Below are positions 1 through 6,405 of a stretch of 15,696 nucleotides of DNA, one piece after another. The notes beneath the pieces were generated by a model. That model made no database searches. It was not told where the DNA came from and saw only the letters and a list, made by a program, of their open reading frames with translations. Position numbers and translations under genes: made by a program. The stretch lies in the NCBI GenBank assembly GCA_937949995.1, contig CALFEO010000022.1, positions 1 to 15,696 of the forward strand. The letters are read 5' to 3'. The DNA comes from an uncultured bacterium. GTDB taxonomy: Bacteria > Patescibacteriota > Patescibacteriia > 2-12-FULL-60-25. Every line of letters begins with the position of its first letter. Position 1 is the first letter of the stretch.

Positions 1-71
1 AATGGTACATAAATCATTAGTTTGCTAGTCTAGAGCCTTATTATTTATTATTTATAAATTATCCATTGTAA

Positions 72-233
72 ATGAGTATGTCTCAAGATAATCTGATTAA
101 ATTTGAGTGTAAAGATTGCAAGCGGGTTAATTACCACTCCAGCAAGAATAAAAAAACACTCAAGAATCGCTTGGAACTCGCCAAGTTTTGCAAGCACTGC
201 AAAAAAAGAACCATGCATAAAGAAACCAAATAA
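72..233 (+). CDS. rpmG: 50S ribosomal protein L33
   Basis: A 53-residue basic protein of the large ribosomal subunit, the usual length for bacterial L33. It has two zinc-ribbon knuckles, CKDC (residues 13-16) and CKHC (residues 40-43), a lysine/arginine-rich middle and the family-typical C-terminal KKRTMHKETK. Start could be ATG 72 or the in-frame ATG 78; 72 is chosen because it gives the longer protein, but neither has a Shine-Dalgarno site. A TATAAA hexamer at 53-58 would give a leader of only a few bases. The stop codon is built into the stem of the terminator that follows. It retains all four Cys, so this is the zinc-binding form. Identification is firm from length and motifs. Confidence 0.93.
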   Translation: MSMSQDNLIKFECKDCKRVNYHSSKNKKTLKNRLELAKFCKHCKKRTMHKETK

Positions 234-254
234 AATCCGCATAGGCGGATTTTT
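232..254 (+). terminator. Rho-independent terminator of rpmG
   Basis: AAAATCCGC (232-240) pairs with GCGGATTTT (245-253) around an ATAG loop and ends in a T run. It overlaps the rpmG stop codon by two bases. Confidence 0.85.
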
Positions 255-275
255 GGCTTTTAAAAAGATGGTATT

Positions 276-284
276 TGATATAAG
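276..284 (+). promoter_or_regulatory. Extended -10 box of the small membrane protein gene
   Basis: TG at 276-277, one base, then TATAAG at 279-284 (5/6 match to TATAAT). The box ends 9 bases before ATG 294, so transcription would start at or just before that codon. No clear -35 is seen. Confidence 0.5.
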
Positions 285-293
285 ATGGATTAT

Positions 294-629
294 ATGGGTT
301 TATTCGATCCGCAACCCGCAAAACCGAAGATGATAAAACGCCATGTTTATAAATTTCCCGAAAACTTGAACAGAAAATTATTTTTGTATATATATTTGGG
401 AAGTTTGATTTTTTGGATGATGGCCATAGGTTTGATTGGGGTACTGATTTTTATAATATTGTTGCCCATGGTTTTTGACTCGTTGCCGGCTGTTTATGTT
501 TGGATGGCTGTATCTTTAAGCGCTGTTATCGGAGCTGTTATCGGTTCATTGATGGGATCCATGGTGATCAACTCGATTATTCAAGAAGGAATTAAAAAAG
601 GGGAGATAAACGTTTTAAATAATACTTAG
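294..629 (+). CDS. Small two-helix membrane protein, unknown function
   Basis: A protein of 111 residues from ATG 294; an in-frame ATG at 285 would add three residues but lies only one base past the -10 box at 279-284, so 294 is preferred. After a polar, basic N-terminus of about 30 residues there are two hydrophobic segments (about residues 30-58 and 65-92), the second rich in small residues with GAVIGSLMGS-type glycine/serine spacing. A short charged tail follows. I do not recognise a family. The two-helix arrangement resembles the AtpI/Gene1 type small membrane proteins only in general shape and no ATP synthase genes are nearby. It stands alone between the rpmG terminator and the HD-domain gene. 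Confidence 0.7.
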   Translation: MGLFDPQPAKPKMIKRHVYKFPENLNRKLFLYIYLGSLIFWMMAIGLIGVLIFIILLPMVFDSLPAVYVWMAVSLSAVIGAVIGSLMGSMVINSIIQEGIKKGEINVLNNT

Positions 630-664
630 ATAAATAGTCGGTTTCACTCACATTATGACTTTAC

Positions 665-678
665 GACGTTATAACGTC
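665..678 (+). promoter_or_regulatory. 14-bp perfect palindrome upstream of HD hydrolase gene
   Basis: GACGTTATAACGTC is fully self-complementary and lies 11 bases before ATG 690. It is enclosed by a wider broken repeat, TTATGAC (653-659) and GTCATAA (676-682). A CATAAC hexamer at 678-683 sits 6 bases before the ATG, the spacing seen at other promoters in this window, so the palindrome would overlap the promoter. It may be an operator for a dimeric regulator; this is inference. Confidence 0.4.
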
Positions 679-689
679 ATAACTTCAAT

Positions 690-1244
690 ATGTTATATTC
701 TTCACTAATACATCGAGCCGCGGAATTTGCGGCGCAATGGCACGAAGGTCAATATCGCAAGCATCCCGAGGGCACGCCGTATTTTTCGCATTTGGCTATG
801 GTTGCTTTGATTTTGCAAAAAGCGGGTTATGATGAATATGTTGTCTCGGCGGGTTTTTTGCACGATGTATTAGAAGATACCAAATGTACGGAAGAAGAGT
901 TGAGAAAAGAGTTTGGAGATAGAATTGCGGATTTGGTTTTGGCCGTAAGCGAAAACAAAAAAGAGAAAAATTGGATATTAAGAAAAGAAATGTACAGAGA
1001 AAAAATAAGAGGAGCGAGTGACGAGGCGGCGGCGTTATCCGCTGCTGATCATTTGCATAACATTAACAGTATGATTACGGCGATTGAATCAGGGATGAAT
1101 ATTGAAAAAGTATTTACGATAAATAGGACGGAAAGATTCAATCACGAGCGATTGCTGGCAGCGATTATCCGTGAAAAATCAGTTGTTCCGGATTTGATTG
1201 AAGAGCTGACAACGGCCGTTTTGAGATGGGAAAAATTGGTATAA
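690..1244 (+). CDS. Standalone HD-domain hydrolase, MESH1/SpoT-like (putative (p)ppGpp hydrolase)
   Basis: This 184-residue protein is almost exactly the size of single-domain alarmone hydrolases (MESH1 / small alarmone hydrolases) and has no synthetase or TGS domain. Metal-site residues fall where expected: H34, H58-D59, E62-D63 (HDVLEDT) and D120 followed by HLHN (121-124), close to the ADRLHN motif of RelA/SpoT. A basic segment before H34 (RKHPEGTPYFSH) matches the nucleotide-binding stretch of the family. The expected reaction is removal of the 3'-pyrophosphate of ppGpp; other nucleotide phosphates, such as NADPH for MESH1, are possible. The next gene starts 4 bases after the stop, so the two are probably co-transcribed. 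The fold is well supported; the substrate is inferred. Confidence 0.85.
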   Translation: MLYSSLIHRAAEFAAQWHEGQYRKHPEGTPYFSHLAMVALILQKAGYDEYVVSAGFLHDVLEDTKCTEEELRKEFGDRIADLVLAVSENKKEKNWILRKEMYREKIRGASDEAAALSAADHLHNINSMITAIESGMNIEKVFTINRTERFNHERLLAAIIREKSVVPDLIEELTTAVLRWEKLV

Positions 1245-1248
1245 GAAT

Positions 1249-2745
1249 ATGGCAAAATTTAATGATTATTTGACAGCTTCGGATTATTATAAATTTTTGA
1301 ATTGTCCGCACTGGCCTTATTACGAACGCTTTCATACCGATGAAGAGCTGGCTTTGAAGCGAGAAATGACAGAGGGTGAGAAGCAGAGGCTCGAAGACGG
1401 CATGCAGCATGAAACGGAAATCATGCGCAAGTTGTATGCTGATAAAAATGTTGCAGAGATAACAGTGACGGGTGATCCGGAGTTTGATATGGAGACTACG
1501 CTCAAGTTAATGAAAGCCGGAGCGGAGTATATCTATCAAGGAACATTAACGCATGATGATTGGACAGGCAGGCCGGATTTGTTGATGAAAGTGCAGGGAG
1601 ATAGTGATTTTGGAGATTGGTATTATGTTCCGATAGATATAAAAAGCGCGCATCATGTACAAAAATATCATCGTTTGCAGTTGATGTTTTATGCCGTACT
1701 GCTCGAGTTCATGCAAGGAAGGTTTCCGGGGCGGGGGTATGTGGTTAATAAAGACGGCGAACAGCACGAAGTGGAGCTGGGGGATTATGTTACCGAGTTC
1801 AATGAAATAACCGAAGAGCTGGAAGCTATCCGAGCCGGTGAAAAGCCGGATCCTGTTTTGCGAAAAAGTTGTTTTGATGTTGGTCCATGGGGAGCTTTGT
1901 GCAAAGAATACGCAATTGGTTCAAATGATATTGCTCAATTGTTCAATGTTGATATCAGAAAATTAAAAGCCTTAAGAGAGCTGGGAATACGCACCATTGA
2001 AGATGCTGCCAATATGAATGTTGCGAGTATTGACGGCAGAATGCCGGGTTTGCGCGCCCATGGTCTTGAGGTTGCCAAACAGCAAGCTCGTGCGCTGCTG
2101 GGTAAAAAAGTGATTGTAAGAGAACCGGTTGTTTTAAATTCACCGAACATGGAAATTCATTTCGATATAGAGAGTGATCCGCCCAATGATATGGATTATT
2201 TGTACGGAGTGTTTATCCGGACAAAAGACAAAAGTGAATATCGAGCTTTTACGGCAAAAAAACCCGAAGAAGAAAAAGCAATGTGGATTGAGTTTTTGAA
2301 ATGGATTGAAACTTTGACGGAGCCATACCAAGTGATTCATTATGCGTCTTATGAAAAAACACGTTTAGCAGTCTTGGAAAAACGTTATGGAGGATCTGAA
2401 GCTTTGGATAAATTCAGGAATAATATGATAGATATTAAGCAGATTTTAACGCATTCTATTGTGCTGCCTTTGCATTTTTACGGTTTAAAATATGCGGCTC
2501 CTTTTTTGGGATTCGCTTGGAGAAGTGAAGTTAAAAGCGGAGGGCAATCGGTTGATGTATTCGAAAAATTTTTGGAGACCAAAAATGAGGAATTGTTGAA
2601 GCAAATTATTCTGTACAATGAAGATGATGTACGTGCAACGGCCGTTGTTGCGGATTGGTGCCGTGCTTATGCCATGAAATCAATTGAGTATAATGAGCCT
2701 TATCCTTGGCAAGAAGGCATAGAGACGGGTATTTACAAAAAATAA
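1249..2745 (+). CDS. TM0106-type RecB-like nuclease with C-terminal YprB RNase H-like domain
   Basis: A 498-residue protein with two nuclease-like parts. The N-terminal half carries a PD-(D/E)XK site: GRPD (D110), D130-I-K132-S and a QLMFY helix (Q144). Cysteines C19, C208 and C218 sit where RecB/Cas4-type nucleases of this kind hold an Fe-S cluster, but only three candidates are present instead of four. Residues about 225-285 look like a helix-hairpin-helix linker. The C-terminal half is a DEDD exonuclease-like fold: D306-I-E308, D395 and YNEDD (456-460). The family is thought to act on nucleic acids, but its biological role is poorly defined. It follows the HD hydrolase by 4 bases; no CRISPR or other defence gene is near. 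Confidence 0.85.
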   Translation: MAKFNDYLTASDYYKFLNCPHWPYYERFHTDEELALKREMTEGEKQRLEDGMQHETEIMRKLYADKNVAEITVTGDPEFDMETTLKLMKAGAEYIYQGTLTHDDWTGRPDLLMKVQGDSDFGDWYYVPIDIKSAHHVQKYHRLQLMFYAVLLEFMQGRFPGRGYVVNKDGEQHEVELGDYVTEFNEITEELEAIRAGEKPDPVLRKSCFDVGPWGALCKEYAIGSNDIAQLFNVDIRKLKALRELGIRTIEDAANMNVASIDGRMPGLRAHGLEVAKQQARALLGKKVIVREPVVLNSPNMEIHFDIESDPPNDMDYLYGVFIRTKDKSEYRAFTAKKPEEEKAMWIEFLKWIETLTEPYQVIHYASYEKTRLAVLEKRYGGSEALDKFRNNMIDIKQILTHSIVLPLHFYGLKYAAPFLGFAWRSEVKSGGQSVDVFEKFLETKNEELLKQIILYNEDDVRATAVVADWCRAYAMKSIEYNEPYPWQEGIETGIYKK

Positions 2746-2786
2746 TACGGTCTTTACCTTTTTTATTGATCAAGCTCGGTCACAGA

Positions 2787-4046
2787 TTATAAATCATTGG
2801 AGCGTCTTGCCGTTGCGGGAGGCTGTGATTCCGTGGTTTCCAATTGTGGAATTTTAGCGTAAGAGATTGATGATATTAAGGAAGTGATGGGAACGGAAGC
2901 AATAATACCGGAGGTTCCCGCTATTGCCAGTAATAATGTATTGGCTACGGCATCTTGGTTTAAAAAATACAACCAAGAAGTTTGTATTTGATAACGATAT
3001 AAAACCATCGAAATAGAGGATCCAATCCAAGCGAGCGCCAAAATAATGCTCATTGTGCCCGCGTGTTCGCGGCCTATGTTGATGCCGGTTCGAAACAGAT
3101 CTTTATATCCGTATTCAGGTTTGATTTTTTTTAATTCGTGCATACCGTTAACTATTGATGCGGAAAGATCTTGTATAATGGCAAAACTGACGAGTATGAA
3201 TCCGATTAAGATTAAATGAGCGGAGTTGATTGTTGGATGATCAGCGAGCAGAGCGGCGGCCGCGCCATCCAAAGAGATTTGCATATGCATTGCTTTTGCA
3301 GCGATGATTGCCAGAAGCGCTGATAACATCGTGCCCGATACGGTTGCAATAATTGTCAGTAAAGAGGTTTTACGCCAGCCATGCAATATTAACGATGAAG
3401 CCGTACTTAACAGTGTGATTGATAAAAAAGTTATCAGTATGATGTTCCATCCCCGCAAATACAATGGAATTGTTGTGTAAACTCCAAGGATAACGATTAA
3501 ACTCAATACGGTAATGATTTGCAAACCGCGCAGTCCGAAGAAGAATAGTAAGATGAATATTAACAATGCAAAAGAAGCGAGATAAATGTTTTTACGATCG
3601 TAAGTTTCGAAAAATATTTTCGGTTCGGTTTCGGAGCCGCTCGGTTGCATGAATACCATGATAGTATCACCGGGCAGAGGTTGGATTTTTTCAGAGCTTT
3701 CTTGTTCTCTGACCGTGAATGTTTTGTTTTTGTGGGTACCGGAAATGATTTGTATTGTGTAATTGAATTTTAATACCGCACCGGTTTCCGTTTGCGCACC
3801 GATTTGATCTACGGCTTTAACGAGAGCTCTTTCGTAGGTGCCGTAGCGTGATCGATAATTGGCGTTATTCAATGAGGCGTCAGATTCAATATCAACGCCC
3901 GGAATAATGAGGTTTTCGGTACTGTTGCCGGTGAGTTCTGTCATTTGAGCATTTGTTTGTATTGTAAAAAAAGACAGGCTCAAACAAGAAAATAAGCCGA
4001 TAAAAAAGATGCGGATTGCGTATTTATACCCACCCTGAAAAATCAT
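2787..4046 (-). CDS. YibE/F-family exported membrane protein
   Basis: A 419-residue protein with a signal peptide (residues 1-33, cleavage likely after TNA), an extracytoplasmic domain of about 115 residues, then about seven hydrophobic segments from residue 154 to 395. The conserved YibE/F elements are present: QDLSASIVNGMHEL (292-305) and GINIGREHAGTM (321-332). Function of the family is not firmly known; in Firmicutes it has been described as membrane proteins of unknown role. The gene converges on the nuclease gene with 41 bases between the stops and no clear terminator. A TATAAG box at 4055-4060 on its strand ends 8 bases before the ATG. The C-terminal tail (396-419) is polar. Confidence 0.82.
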   Translation of the reverse strand: MIFQGGYKYAIRIFFIGLFSCLSLSFFTIQTNAQMTELTGNSTENLIIPGVDIESDASLNNANYRSRYGTYERALVKAVDQIGAQTETGAVLKFNYTIQIISGTHKNKTFTVREQESSEKIQPLPGDTIMVFMQPSGSETEPKIFFETYDRKNIYLASFALLIFILLFFFGLRGLQIITVLSLIVILGVYTTIPLYLRGWNIILITFLSITLLSTASSLILHGWRKTSLLTIIATVSGTMLSALLAIIAAKAMHMQISLDGAAAALLADHPTINSAHLILIGFILVSFAIIQDLSASIVNGMHELKKIKPEYGYKDLFRTGINIGREHAGTMSIILALAWIGSSISMVLYRYQIQTSWLYFLNQDAVANTLLLAIAGTSGIIASVPITSLISSISYAKIPQLETTESQPPATARRSNDL

Positions 4047-4054
4047 GAAAATAT

Positions 4055-4060
4055 CTTATA
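4055..4060 (-). promoter_or_regulatory. -10 box of the YibE/F gene
   Basis: TATAAG read on the minus strand, 8 bases before the ATG at 4046. No TG extension or clear -35. It fits the leaderless pattern of the window. Confidence 0.4.
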
Positions 4061-4087
4061 CCGCGGGGACAGAATCAGCAATAATCA

Positions 4088-4158
4088 GCTACTAGCCGCT
4101 AGCTGCCAGCTATTAGCTACTAGCCGCTAGCTACTAGCTACTAGCCGCTAGATACTAG
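4088..4158. repeat. CTAG-rich intergenic repeat
   Basis: Degenerate tandem array built from GCTACTAGCC and GCTAGC-like words, every unit containing CTAG. The same vocabulary returns at 8011-8070 and, inverted, at 8125-8144. It lies between the start of the YibE/F gene and the terminator of tRNA-Pro. Confidence 0.8.
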
Positions 4159-4191
4159 GTAACAGTTGCCGGATTTTGAATGTAAAAAATA

Positions 4192-4215
4192 AAAAACCCG
4201 TTTGTGCGGGTTTTT
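4192..4215 (-). terminator. Rho-independent terminator of tRNA-Pro
   Basis: AAAAACCCG (4192-4200) and CGGGTTTTT (4207-4215) pair around a 6-base loop. On the minus strand it starts one base after the tRNA CCA end and closes with a T run. It is symmetric and could also work on the plus strand. Confidence 0.85.
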
Positions 4216-4216
4216 A

Positions 4217-4293
4217 TGGTCGGGCTAGTGGGACTTGAACCCACGGCCTCGTCGTCCCGAACGACGCGCGCTAGCCAACTGCGCTATAGCCCG
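4217..4293 (-). tRNA. tRNA-Pro (anticodon CGG)
   Basis: A full cloverleaf of 77 bases including an encoded CCA. Acceptor CGGGCTA pairs with TAGCCCG, D stem GCGC/GCGC, anticodon stem CGTCG/CGACG with loop TTCGGGA (anticodon CGG, reads CCG), T stem GTGGG/CCCAC with loop TTCAAGT. C1-G72 and A73 agree with bacterial tRNA-Pro identity. Confidence 0.97.
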
Positions 4294-4321
4294 ATGACTT
4301 ATTAATTAACAAATACCAATT

Positions 4322-4400
4322 ATCGAACCATGAACGTCGAACGTCGAATCACGAACTACGAACCACGAACTACGAACCACGAATCACGAATTGTGAATCT
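4322..4400. repeat. CGAAC-rich repeat next to tRNA-Pro
   Basis: Degenerate repeats of about 8 bases (ACGAACTA, CGAACCA and variants). Its first 28 bases (4322-4349) match 11501-11528, upstream of tRNA-Glu, with one difference. Similar words continue at 4427-4517. Confidence 0.8.
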
Positions 4401-4458
4401 AAGAATCTAGAATCTAAGAAGCTGAGTGACGAACAACGGACTGGGAACCACGAACCTC

Positions 4459-4488
4459 TGCGCCATAGGCGCATTCGCCTCAGGCGAA
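4459..4488. repeat. Two adjacent tri-loop hairpins
   Basis: TGCGCC-ATA-GGCGCA (4459-4473) is followed with no gap by TTCGCC-TCA-GGCGAA (4474-4488). Both have perfect 6-bp stems and 3-base loops and share the GCC...GGC centre. They sit within CGAAC-type repeats and no T run follows, so a terminator role is unlikely. Confidence 0.6.
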
Positions 4489-4580
4489 GAGCTACGAACC
4501 ACGAACCAGGAACGGGGAAGAATCTGAGAAGCTGAGGATCTAAGCTGTTAATGAGTTTTTCACACTTAGATTAAAGTTCA

Positions 4581-4616
4581 TCCCACTACGCAATAAGCTA
4601 TGCGGGACAGGTCAAG
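4581..4616 (+). repeat. TCCCAC...GGGACAGGTCAAG repeat core, copy 1
   Basis: First of five copies (others at 5425-5461, 5576-5611 inverted, 6418-6454, 6625-6660 inverted). Ends TCCC and GGGA are complementary and the middle is of the AATAAGCTA type. This copy has no inverted partner nearby. Confidence 0.75.
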
Positions 4617-4703
4617 ACCAAGATTCGTCTCACTTGGGAGTGGGCAGACTATATCAGATTGAGGTTGGAATGGCAAGATTGGACGAAGATGGCGGGATTG
4701 GCA

Positions 4704-4709
4704 TAAAAT
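4704..4709 (+). promoter_or_regulatory. -10 box of the methyltransferase gene
   Basis: TAAAAT (5/6 match) ends exactly 6 bases before ATG 4716, the same spacing as the boxes at 5650 and 14658. No Shine-Dalgarno site is possible in the remaining bases. Confidence 0.4.
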
Positions 4710-4715
4710 GGATAC

Positions 4716-5294
4716 ATGGAAACGTTTGTTTTGAGTTTGCAGATTGTTATTGTTGTTATTTGTTTAATAACTATTTGTGTAATTTTTGTTTATCAGTGGA
4801 GCTTATTTGCAACTCGAGCTCCATTTGTAGAGATTCCTCAAGAGATTTTGCCGGATATTGTAAAAACATTGGATGTTAAGCCGGGGAGCGTGGTATATGA
4901 TTTGGGGAGCGGAGACGGGAGGGTTCTGGAGGCTTGTTATAAAATCGAGCCGGATGCCAAGTATGTGGGAATCGATAAAGCGCTGGCGCCGTATTTATTG
5001 GCAAAATGGAAATTGAGAAAACTGATAAAATCAGCGGACATTAAGTTTTTGCATAAGAATTTTTTTAAACACGATTTCAAAGATGCGACACATTTATACA
5101 TGTACTTGTTTCCCGGTTTGTTAAAGAGTTTGCTTCCGAAACTGCAAAAAGAATTGCGTTCGGATGTTAGAATCGTTTCTTGTGATTTTATGTTTCCGGA
5201 TATTGAACCCATGGAGGTGATTGATCTGGGGCGTCCAAAAGGAAAAAGAGGGAGGAAGATATATGTTTATAAGTTTATCAAGATAAAAGTCTAA
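4716..5294 (+). CDS. Membrane-anchored class I SAM-dependent methyltransferase, FAM173/ATPSCKMT-like
   Basis: A 192-residue protein. Residues 5-27 form one membrane helix. A Rossmann methyltransferase domain follows: motif I VVYDLGSGDGRV (59-70), acidic ribose-binding D87 in YVGIDKA, then YLFPGLLKSLLPKLQKEL (130-147) and the strand VRIVSCDFMFPD (151-162). N-terminal helix, DLGSGDGR and the LP-x-L-x-KEL...RIVSC-x-F-x-FP block resemble the FAM173 / ATP-synthase c-subunit lysine methyltransferase family, which suggests a protein-lysine target; this is inference from memory of the family. There is no NPPY motif, so DNA adenine or release-factor methylation is unlikely. Basic C-terminus. It is flanked by repeats on both sides and appears to be a single-gene transcript. 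Confidence 0.8.
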   Translation: METFVLSLQIVIVVICLITICVIFVYQWSLFATRAPFVEIPQEILPDIVKTLDVKPGSVVYDLGSGDGRVLEACYKIEPDAKYVGIDKALAPYLLAKWKLRKLIKSADIKFLHKNFFKHDFKDATHLYMYLFPGLLKSLLPKLQKELRSDVRIVSCDFMFPDIEPMEVIDLGRPKGKRGRKIYVYKFIKIKV

Positions 5295-5640
5295 AGTTCA
5301 TCAAGAGTCACTTAAGAGTTTATCAAGTTTAAAGTAACAAGTTCGTCAGGAGTTCATCAAGTTTAAAGTAACAAGTTCGTCAGGAGTTCATCAAGTTTAA
5401 AGTAACAAGTTCGTCAGGAGTTTATCCCACTACGCCCAAGGGCTTCGCGGGACAGGTCAAGAGTCACTTAAGAGTTTATCAAGTTTAAAGTCTAAAGTTC
5501 ATCAAGAAGTTCTAAAATTACTCTTGATGAACTTTGGTCTTGATGAACTTGTTACTTGGTCTGATGAACTTTAAACTTGACCTGTCCCGCGTAGCTTATT
5601 GCGCAGTGGGATGAACTTGTTTCTTGTTACGATGAGGCCA
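5295..5640. repeat. TTCATCAAG-type intergenic repeat block with nested inverted repeats
   Basis: 346 bases of repeat between the methyltransferase and the Cys-rich gene, no gene seen. It contains three direct tandem copies of a 34-bp unit (5319-5352, 5353-5386, 5387-5420; the first differs by one base), a core copy (5425-5461), a perfect 14-bp stem (AAAGTTCATCAAGA 5494-5507 with 5522-5535, 14-base loop) and an inverted core copy (5576-5611). The whole block is an imperfect inverted repeat centred near 5515. It could act as a terminator-like or boundary structure. Confidence 0.85.
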
Positions 5641-5646
5641 TAATTA

Positions 5647-5655
5647 TGGTATAAT
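5647..5655 (+). promoter_or_regulatory. Extended -10 promoter of Cys-rich gene
   Basis: TGGTATAAT: a perfect TATAAT (5650-5655) with TG one base before it. It ends 6 bases before ATG 5662, so the transcript should begin at the start codon. Confidence 0.7.
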
Positions 5656-5661
5656 GGTTTC

Positions 5662-6078
5662 ATGGTTAAAAAGAGGAAGATTGTAAAAAGCAAGATTTCC
5701 GGTAATAAAGTTAAAAAGACTCAGAATTATTTGAGTTTGTTTTTGTTTGGTTTGGGGTTTATTACGTTTTTGGCTGTGGGGCTGCCTTTGGCTTTGTGGG
5801 CAAATGCGGAAGAGCCAAGGCATGATATTGTTTTGCAGGATTCGGATTTGCTGGTTATGCAAACCAGGCTTGAGAAGCTGGATGAGAGATTGGGACGGTT
5901 TATGGATAAAGTTGAATCAATCAATAGATTTGACGACGCCGGCGCTGATTGTTTGAATCAGTGTCGAGTTTATTTGGCTTCGTGTCTGGAAAATAAAGTC
6001 AAAAATAACAATAATGATACGTCGGATATTTGCAGTGATGAGGTGATGAGTTGCACGCAAAAATGCAGTGGTCGATAG
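5662..6078 (+). CDS. Exported Cys-rich protein, first part (signal peptide, coiled coil, Cys unit 1)
   Basis: 138 residues. A basic N-terminus (1-22) and hydrophobic helix (23-46) end in ALWANAEEP, a signal-peptidase I type site near residue 49. A probable short coiled coil follows (60-90). The end is a cysteine unit: C97, C101, C108, then C124, C131, C135, i.e. Cx3Cx6C and the mirrored Cx6Cx3C. The reading frame is closed by TAG at 6076-6078, but the same frame carries on with two more such units to 6405. I recognise no family. The start is fixed by the extended -10 box 6 bases upstream. Function unknown; mirrored spacing suggests an extracytoplasmic disulfide-linked helical hairpin. Confidence 0.75.
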   Translation: MVKKRKIVKSKISGNKVKKTQNYLSLFLFGLGFITFLAVGLPLALWANAEEPRHDIVLQDSDLLVMQTRLEKLDERLGRFMDKVESINRFDDAGADCLNQCRVYLASCLENKVKNNNNDTSDICSDEVMSCTQKCSGR

Positions 6079-6117
6079 AGAGTTGATGTTTCTTGCCAAG
6101 ATACTTGCTCGATTTCT

Positions 6118-6405
6118 TTGGGCGGCTGTATTGAAAGAGTGATTGCTCCGCAAATGATTGTTGTGGAAGATGAAGAGAGTGTACTGGATTCATGTTTAAA
6201 GGAAAATGCGCTGTGTCTGGATGTTTCATGCGCTCTTGGTGGGCACATAATCTCAGAAACCGAGGTCTGCTATGATCAATGTTCACGACTAAAAAATATT
6301 TGCCAATCCGGCCGTGCCGTATACGATGAAACAGCTTTGTATCTCTGCGAACGCTTGTTTAAGACTTGCGAACGGAGGGTTTGTCAAACAATCAATGAGT
6401 TGTAG
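6118..6405 (+). CDS. In-frame continuation of the Cys-rich protein beyond an amber codon (Cys units 2 and 3)
   Basis: Same frame as 5662-6078, separated by TAG at 6076-6078. Counting codons from 5662, the continuation has C145, C149, C156 / C178, C185, C190 (unit 2) and C203, C207, C214 / C229, C236, C241 (unit 3), each Cx3Cx6C then Cx6Cx4C. The first Cys pair of unit 2 (codons 145 and 149, 6094-6108) lies before the only early start-like codon, TTG 6118, so a separate gene from TTG would cut a unit in half and lack a signal peptide. No good Shine-Dalgarno or -10 box precedes 6118. Best read as the 3' part of one 247-codon gene that was broken recently, is read through, or carries a sequencing error. 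Confidence 0.5.
   Translation: MGGCIERVIAPQMIVVEDEESVLDSCLKENALCLDVSCALGGHIISETEVCYDQCSRLKNICQSGRAVYDETALYLCERLFKTCERRVCQTINEL

Larger units (their letters stand above)
4294..4715. other. Intergenic region rich in repeats (no gene seen)
   Basis: 422 bases without a credible gene. It holds CGAAC-rich repeats (about 4322-4400 and 4427-4517), a pair of short hairpins (4459-4488), a copy of the TCCCACTACGC core (4581-4616), and a non-repetitive stretch of about 100 bases leading to the methyltransferase promoter. An open frame from 4634 merely overlaps the methyltransferase in another frame and is not supported. Confidence 0.7.

Noticed and set aside
1249..2745. Nuclease as part of a CRISPR or other defence island
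   Set aside because: Sequence resembles Cas4/RecB only in its core; neighbours are housekeeping-like and no other defence gene is visible.
4634..4879. Open frame upstream of and overlapping the methyltransferase
   Set aside because: It overlaps the well-supported methyltransferase in a different frame, has no recognisable domain and no promoter or ribosome site of its own.
5319..5420. CRISPR-like array
   Set aside because: The 34-bp units are directly adjacent with no unique spacers, and no cas genes are present.
6076..6078. TAG recoded as an amino acid throughout the genome
   Set aside because: TAG ends several well-supported genes here (rarA, PBP, murF, bactofilin-like), so only a local explanation is reasonable.
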